64,000 bases of DNA from Linnemannia elongata (lineage: Eukaryota > Mortierellomycota > Mortierellomycetes > Mortierellales > Mortierellaceae): NCBI GenBank assembly GCA_036320915.1, contig JAXBDG010000003.1, forward strand, positions 1,364,001 to 1,428,000, given 5' to 3'. Below, in pieces: positions 58,656 through 64,000 of the stretch (its first letter is position 1; each line of letters opens with the position of its first letter). Made by a program: the position numbers and the translations under genes. The notes beneath the pieces were generated by a model. It saw only the letters and a list, made by a program, of their open reading frames with translations, was not told the DNA's origin and ran no database searches.

Positions 58656-59191
58656 TCAAGGAAGAGCAGTAGGCCTTCCCCTCCACCTCCTTTTTGTCAT
58701 TATCGGATTTTCTGGACTTCTAGTAAAACAGTTCAGGAACAGAAAAAAAAAGTACTGCGGTTTTTCTTACTTCTCTTTTGTATACCTTGCGGATGACGAA
58801 GAAGAAACTACCGTGTGATCAGTGGTCGAGGGCGCTAGTTATGAGCGTGGCGTCGCTTGTTGGGCTGATGAGGCAACGCTAAAGAAGGAGAAAGAAGGAG
58901 GGATGGCGCAAAGTTGAGCGGAGCTAAGGGTTCAAGGGAGCAAAAAAAAAAGATGCGGATAATATTTGCTCTCGCTCACTGTCATAGCGCAGACCCAACT
59001 GAGTGAGAAGGTGTCTGTCTCTCTGTCCATACCCTCGCTCTTCTGTACGTCTTCCCTTCACGTCAAGAACCCTCCCTTTACTTCAACTCATTCTTCTTCT
59101 CATTCGTCATTCCTCTTCCTCTCTTTTCCATTCCATCACTTCATCCCACCACCTCATTCACTCTGTCACTTCTTTGAAGCAAACAAGACCC

Positions 59192-61090
59192 ATGACTACC
59201 ACCACCACGACCCCAGCAGCACAGGACAACAAAGAGTTCCTCGCTAACCTCCCTGACGTCCTCGAGAAGGCCCGCACCGACGGAGGTATCCCAGGCATGA
59301 GCGTCGCCATCCTCTACAAGGGCGAGCTCGTTTTTGCCCAGGGGTTTGGAAAGCGCAATCGTATTGACTCATTCACCAAGGAGGTAAATAAGCAAACAAA
59401 GAAAGGCAATTGTTAACGATTGAATGCTCTTTTCTTTTCTCACGATGTTGTTGCCACCAAAAAATAACCTTTCTCTCTACCTCCTTTTCATAGACAGTGA
59501 CCCATATCGCGTCGGTTTCCAAGGCATTCACGGCGACCGCCATTGGTGAATTGGTGGCAGAGGGCAAGGTTGACTGGAACAAGACCCCAGTTTCTGAATA
59601 CTTCCCCGAGTTTCAACTCAAGGACCCTGTCTTGACGTCTCAATTGACCTTTGCAGACCTGCTTTCTCACCGCACAGTAAGTTCCGTTTCTCTGCACTTG
59701 CATTTCCTCCATTGTACATTTATTGCCATTTTAGTATCACACAGGGCCACACACACACATACACATAGACTTAGTTCTCTGGTTATTTTTGGCATTCGCA
59801 ACAGCCCGTCCCTTCAATCGACACGGCATGGTACAGGAACAGCCGAAGCCCCAAAGAATTGATCAAGCAGCTCAAGCACGTCGACATACCCTCGTCCAAG
59901 ATGACCCCCTTCATGAACTACAACAATATCCTATACGCTGTCGCGGGAGAGGCAGCTGCCCAAGTTGCCGGAGTGTCATACCCCAAACTGATCAAGAACA
60001 GGATTTTTGAACCCCTCAGTCTGAGGAGTGCAGGACTTTCGCATCCAGAGATGGCAAGACAGCCCAACTACGCCATGCCCTATGACGCCGACTCTTTCGA
60101 AGACGCCAGGAACGGTATCTTTGAGGAGGGCTACATTGATCACATTCCGATGGCTGATGCGCCAGCTGGAGACATTTTCATGGATGTCGTGGACCTGGCC
60201 AAATGGGGACGTGTGATTCTGAAGGAGGGTGAGCTGGATGGGAAGCAAGTTTTGGACAAGGAGAGTATCCGGGAGACATTAAAGCCTCAGAGTATTGCGA
60301 ACGATGATGAGAATCGTCGCCCTGGTTTTGCCCCTACTCTGGGATACGGTTTTGGCTGGATGCTGGATTCTTACAAGGGCCATACTTGTGTTCGACATGG
60401 TAAGTTCTTTATTTCTTTTCTACTGCTTCCATGGTCACTGGAAATGGCCATAAGCCCCAACGATGACAGCAATCGAGCAATCCGTCGCTGTTGTTGATAT
60501 GAATTCTATTTGTCGACCTGATAGGTGGATCCAACCCAGGCTACCAATCGAACCTGGCCTTTTTCCCTGACGACGACCTTGTGGTTGCGCACTTGACCAA
60601 CATCGATATCACCGAGCTCCCCTTCTCCCTACCCTATTACATCGCCGATGGAATGCTGGGCCTGCCCACAACGATCGAATGGCTGTCGGACGAGAATGTC
60701 GTCCAGGAAACAAGGGAGTCATACGAAAACATCGCCAAGGACTTCAAAGGTGGAGATGACCTCCCAGAGCGTATCGAGAACCAGCCTCCCAGCCATGCGT
60801 TGACCGACTATGCTGGTGTGTACACACACCCAGTCTACGACACAATCACGATCCGTCTCGAGGAAGCGGACGGGTGCTTGCACTTGAAGATGCGAACGTT
60901 TGACAGCAAGGTGGAGCACTATCATTTCGAGTTGTTCACTGCCCTGTTTCGAGCGTTTGGGGTCAAGTCATTTGTTCTTTTGACGTTTGTTACGGCAAGC
61001 AATGGGCGTGTCGAGGGATTGAGGACCGTTCTGGATGATGATCTTGTCCTTGAGTTCAAGAAGAAGGAGGAGAAAGAGGAGGCTCAGTAG
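59192..61090 (+). CDS. SH7: beta-lactamase-like serine hydrolase
   Basis: Last gene of the right array, 511 aa. Exons: 59192-59383, 59494-59676, 59805-60399 and 60525-61090. Motifs: S-V-S-K (Ser71, Lys74), N-Y-N-N and H-G-G across intron 3 (RHGGSNPGYQS). C-terminal domain LTDYAGVYTHPVYDTITIRL. N-terminus is a Thr-rich start with no signal peptide (MTTTTTTPAAQDNKEFL), so cytosolic. Intron 2 has a short CA run. It ends KKEEKEEAQ. The nearest relative by eye is SH6 in exon 4. Substrate unknown. Confidence 0.88.
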
Positions 61091-63099
61091 TGCGGAGGTA
61101 GGATAGATACATTAACATAGAGCTGTATGCATGAAATAGAGCATAGATAACATACTTTGGTTTTGGTTTGGAGAGTAACAACATTTGATCTCTTGTATGC
61201 AAACAGTGCAGGTGTACAAAGTTCTATGCGAGAAGACCTTCGTTTTGGTCCTTGGGACACCCATGAACATGTGTGCGACCTTCTTCCGGATAAAAGAAGG
61301 TCACGCATACTTTTTTTTCACAGATGCTTTTTTTTTTTTTTTTTTTTTTTTTTGTTGGTTGTATAAAAAAAGGATGAAGGGAAGAAGAATAGGGAATGTA
61401 CGAAGCCTCTGACATTACTACCTCACGACAAGGCCGAAAACCGCCCCTGTTGAAGAGCAATTCTTTAAAAACTCCAAAACGTCTACCGAGATGGAATCTC
61501 CGAACAAGCTCATGGAAAGAGCATAAACGGTACTGTAATAATCTCGAATGTAGATACTGAATCAATGCCTTCCCGGTTTCGGTTTGTATTTATACCCCTA
61601 GGACTGCTCTCTTAAATTGAAGGGGAGTTGTATGGGAATTGTGTGCAAAGCGGGGGTCTCTGGACAGGATTTGTGTGTGGGTGAAGGGGGGAATAGATAG
61701 AGCTGGTGGAGAGTTTGAATTCATGGGGAGGGTTATTTAGAATTTATAATTGTCCACTTGGAGTTGTTCGAATTGGGATACAAAGTAGTCACTTTTTTTT
61801 TTTTTTTTTTTTTGTCGTTCAAGAGGTGATCGGTTGTTAAACAAAGGAAACGGATAAATCACTTCCATCCCGTTCACCAAAGAGGCACCCGTTATTTTTA
61901 TTACATTGTGGGGTAAGGACGCCCAGATATCTAAGCCCTCCCTTCTGGATGATCAATCATCCTTTGCTGTTTGTTTGCTTCTCGATCGACTAGAATATCA
62001 GACTAATAAGGTTGAAAAGGGTGATAGTGATGGTGATGTGGTACATAGTCACTCTTTTTTTTTTTTTTTGAACCGAGGGCGGAAGTTAACAATGAGTACT
62101 TTGGTCATCGTTCAGTGATTCCTTCTTTCCTCTCCAACTTCGATGCACGACCAAAACCGTCGAGAAGGGTACGCAAGAAAAGACAAAGTATTGTTGTGTT
62201 GTGTGACGGGGAACAATGCGGGTTGGAAACTTAACAAGGACCCTTTCTTCTCTTTCCTTCCAGAGTCCACATCCATCGGTAACAGTTTGAACCGAAGATG
62301 TTAAATTGACTAAGCTCGCCGAGTCCCCTTCATAAGGCGCACGATAACGCGCAACTATTATTATTATTTTTTCTTGTCCCATTGTCAAAGTCGCAGAATG
62401 GTAAAGAGGAAGAGGGACAGAGAAAGAAAAGATAAAGAAAGAAAGAAGGAAAGAGAGAGAAAGAGAACGAGAGAGCGGTAGTTTCGAGTGAATGTAGGTA
62501 GTAAGCATTGCAAAATTTTGTTCATGCACGTTTGGCGAGTTGAAATAAAATAATATCGGTCATCCTTGCAGTTGGATACAACCTGTCGATCGCGCCGTCT
62601 GCGTTATTGCGAGTAGAATTGAGGACAGTGCACACTTGCGCGTATACCTCTAGCGGTAAAGTACACTGGGATCAGCGATCGTGAGAGAAAGATAGGAAAA
62701 CAACAAAGAAGAAAGATAGTAGAAGACCAAGAGGAAAGAGATGGGAGGATGTGCAGAACCAAGAGTGAGTGGAATGATTTGCAGCGCATGATTGTTGCAA
62801 AAAAAAAAGAAAAAGGTAAAAGGGAATAAAAAAAAAAAAAAGTGTTGAGAGCCGTTTGTGCAATAAAGGGAGGAAAGGGAAAAGGGAGGACGACGAAAGA
62901 GGGTGATGGGGTCAGCAAGTGGGTCCATTTAGGTTGACCCAGCCAATGGCCCTTTCTCACGCCTCTCGCTTCGGTTCTTTTGTCTTTCTTTTCTACCCTT
63001 TCCTATTTCTCTTCCTTTCTTTCCTTCTTCTTCTCCTTCTTCTTTTACTTCACTCTTCTCTCCCTATCTTTTCTTGCTCACACACAAACACTCATCATC
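61091..63099. other. Large intergenic region: SH7 3' flank to aldehyde dehydrogenase promoter
   Basis: 2.0 kb with no convincing gene on either strand. It holds T26 (61328-61353), T21 (61793-61813), a GA/AAAG-rich stretch (about 62400-62470) and a CT-rich leader (about 62975-63065) before the aldehyde dehydrogenase start. Confidence 0.5.
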
Positions 63100-63866
63100 A
63101 TGACTGCCATCGAGTTCACCCCTGTCCACAGCATTCCCAAGGTACACCTTCGATACCATCAAGCAGAAATAACGTCAAGAAATGAGAAACATCTGCAGAC
63201 TGGGTGAATTGACTCCACATTTCTCTCATTTCCTCGGTTCGCCCCCCTCTACTTCCTTGATAGATTGTCGCCGACTCGCGCGCCTCCTTCTTGACCCACC
63301 GCACTCAGTCCCTCGAGTTCCGCAAGCAGCAGTGTACGCTCCCTTTCTGTCTTTTTCATGAAGATTCCTGCTACTTCCATTTCCAATAAGAACATTTTCG
63401 GTTGACTAACCTGCATCCCATCCTCCTTTCCTTCTACCATCTACAAACAAAATAACAAAAAACAACAAAACAACAAAACAGTGCGTGCATTGCTTAAGTT
63501 GCTCGAGCAGAACGCAGATGACCTGACGGCAGCAATCAAGGCCGACCTGAACCGCTCCGCCGACTTTGAGATCCCCACCTGCATCCGCGCCACCAAGGAT
63601 TTCATCGACAACTTGGAGAAGTATACCCAGAACCAGAAGGGCACCAATGTTCTCGATAACGATGATACTTACGTCCGTCTTTCCCCCTTGTAAGTTCTTT
63701 CTTCATTTTCTTGGGAATGGTTGTGGTGGTGGTAATGATGAGGGTAAAGACGAGTAGTACCGGATGATGATGATCGACAAGTACTAAAGCAAGCGCACTT
63801 TTTTTATCTTCTTTTGCTAACGAAATGATAGGGGAACTGTGCTTGTTATCGGTGCTTGGAACTTCC
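63100..63866 (+). CDS. Aldehyde dehydrogenase, ALDH3 (fatty aldehyde) type, 5' part
   Basis: NAD(P)-dependent oxidation of aldehydes to acids; the ALDH3 branch handles medium- and long-chain aldehydes. Only the first four exons are in the window: 63100-63141, 63264-63333, 63482-63689 and 63832-63866; an intron then runs toward the window end, so the catalytic Cys and most of the NAD domain are outside. Marks: RTQSLEFRKQQLRALLKLLE (typical N-terminal helix), IKADLNRSADFE, and YVRLSPLGTVLVIGAWNFP, the ALDH3 signature start of the coenzyme domain. Membrane anchoring cannot be judged because the C-terminus is missing. It lies downstream of the SH array on the same strand. Confidence 0.9.
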
Positions 63867-63959
63867 GTAAGTGTCCTTGGGACCGTTGGGACCCTGGTCC
63901 AAAAAATGGCGAAATGGTGTTTTTACCAATGCAATGCACATGCACCTTCACCCAAGTAG

Positions 63960-63963
<4 letters not shown>

Positions 63964-63991
<28 letters not shown>
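63964..63991 (+). repeat. A-run at the right window edge
   Basis: About 27-28 A in an aldehyde dehydrogenase intron, ten nt from the window end. Confidence 0.65.
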
Positions 63992-64000
63992 TAAGAGCGC

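Larger units (their letters stand above)
58205..59191. other. Intergenic: SH6 to SH7, with a decayed hydrolase copy
   Basis: Contains the pseudogene remnant described separately, the dispersed repeat (about 58845-58945) and the CT-rich SH7 leader (about 59030-59165). No TATA box is seen for SH7. Confidence 0.55.

Noticed and set aside
1..64000. CRISPR array, rRNA, transposon or integrase
   Set aside because: No regularly spaced repeats, rRNA signatures, transposase or reverse transcriptase motifs or terminal inverted repeats were seen.

Overview
The window is nuclear DNA of a filamentous fungus. Nearly every gene is split by short GT..AG introns of about 60-200 nt. Several promoters carry TATA boxes, 5' flanks are CT-rich, and A/T homopolymers are frequent. 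The gene set is eukaryotic: AP-3 delta, RFC large subunit, VPS8, mitochondrial S4, a GH18 chitinase with CBM5/12-like repeats, a laccase-type multicopper oxidase and an F-box/LRR protein. Gene style and intron density suggest an early-diverging fungus, most likely Mortierella-like (Mortierellomycotina). That placement is inference from style, not from a database match.

Layout. Left edge, 1-6291, minus strand: three tandem genes (SH1, cut by the window edge; SH2; SH3) for serine hydrolases of the beta-lactamase/penicillin-binding-protein superfamily. Middle, about 7.2-50 kb, mostly housekeeping: pyruvate kinase (-), AP-3 delta (-), RFC1 (-), a divergent phosphopantothenoylcysteine decarboxylase (+), cytosolic-type NADP isocitrate dehydrogenase (+), multicopper oxidase (-), mitochondrial ribosomal protein S4 (+), F-box/LRR protein (-), VPS8 (+), a nuclear-looking protein with an XPA-like zinc/DNA-binding region (+), and a secreted chitinase (+). 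Right, 50.7-61.1 kb, plus strand: four more paralogues of the same hydrolase (SH4-SH7) and a decayed copy. Right edge: the 5' part of an ALDH3-type aldehyde dehydrogenase.

The distinctive feature is the hydrolase family: seven genes and one remnant in two arrays that point away from each other, about 44 kb apart. All have four exons (the fourth exon of SH1 is off-window) with identical intron phases (0, 0, 1). Exon 2 is always 183 nt and carries the SxxK motif; the YxN motif lies in exon 3; the third motif (H-x-G) is built across intron 3. The first exon differs: SH6 has a secretion signal, SH4 a mitochondrial-type presequence, and the others have short leaderless starts. This suggests one catalytic module sent to different compartments. 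The substrate cannot be read from the sequence.

Exon coordinates were worked out by hand from splice consensus, reading frame and paralogue or family agreement. For each multi-exon gene, joining the stated exons keeps one open frame to a stop. Individual splice sites still need RNA confirmation.
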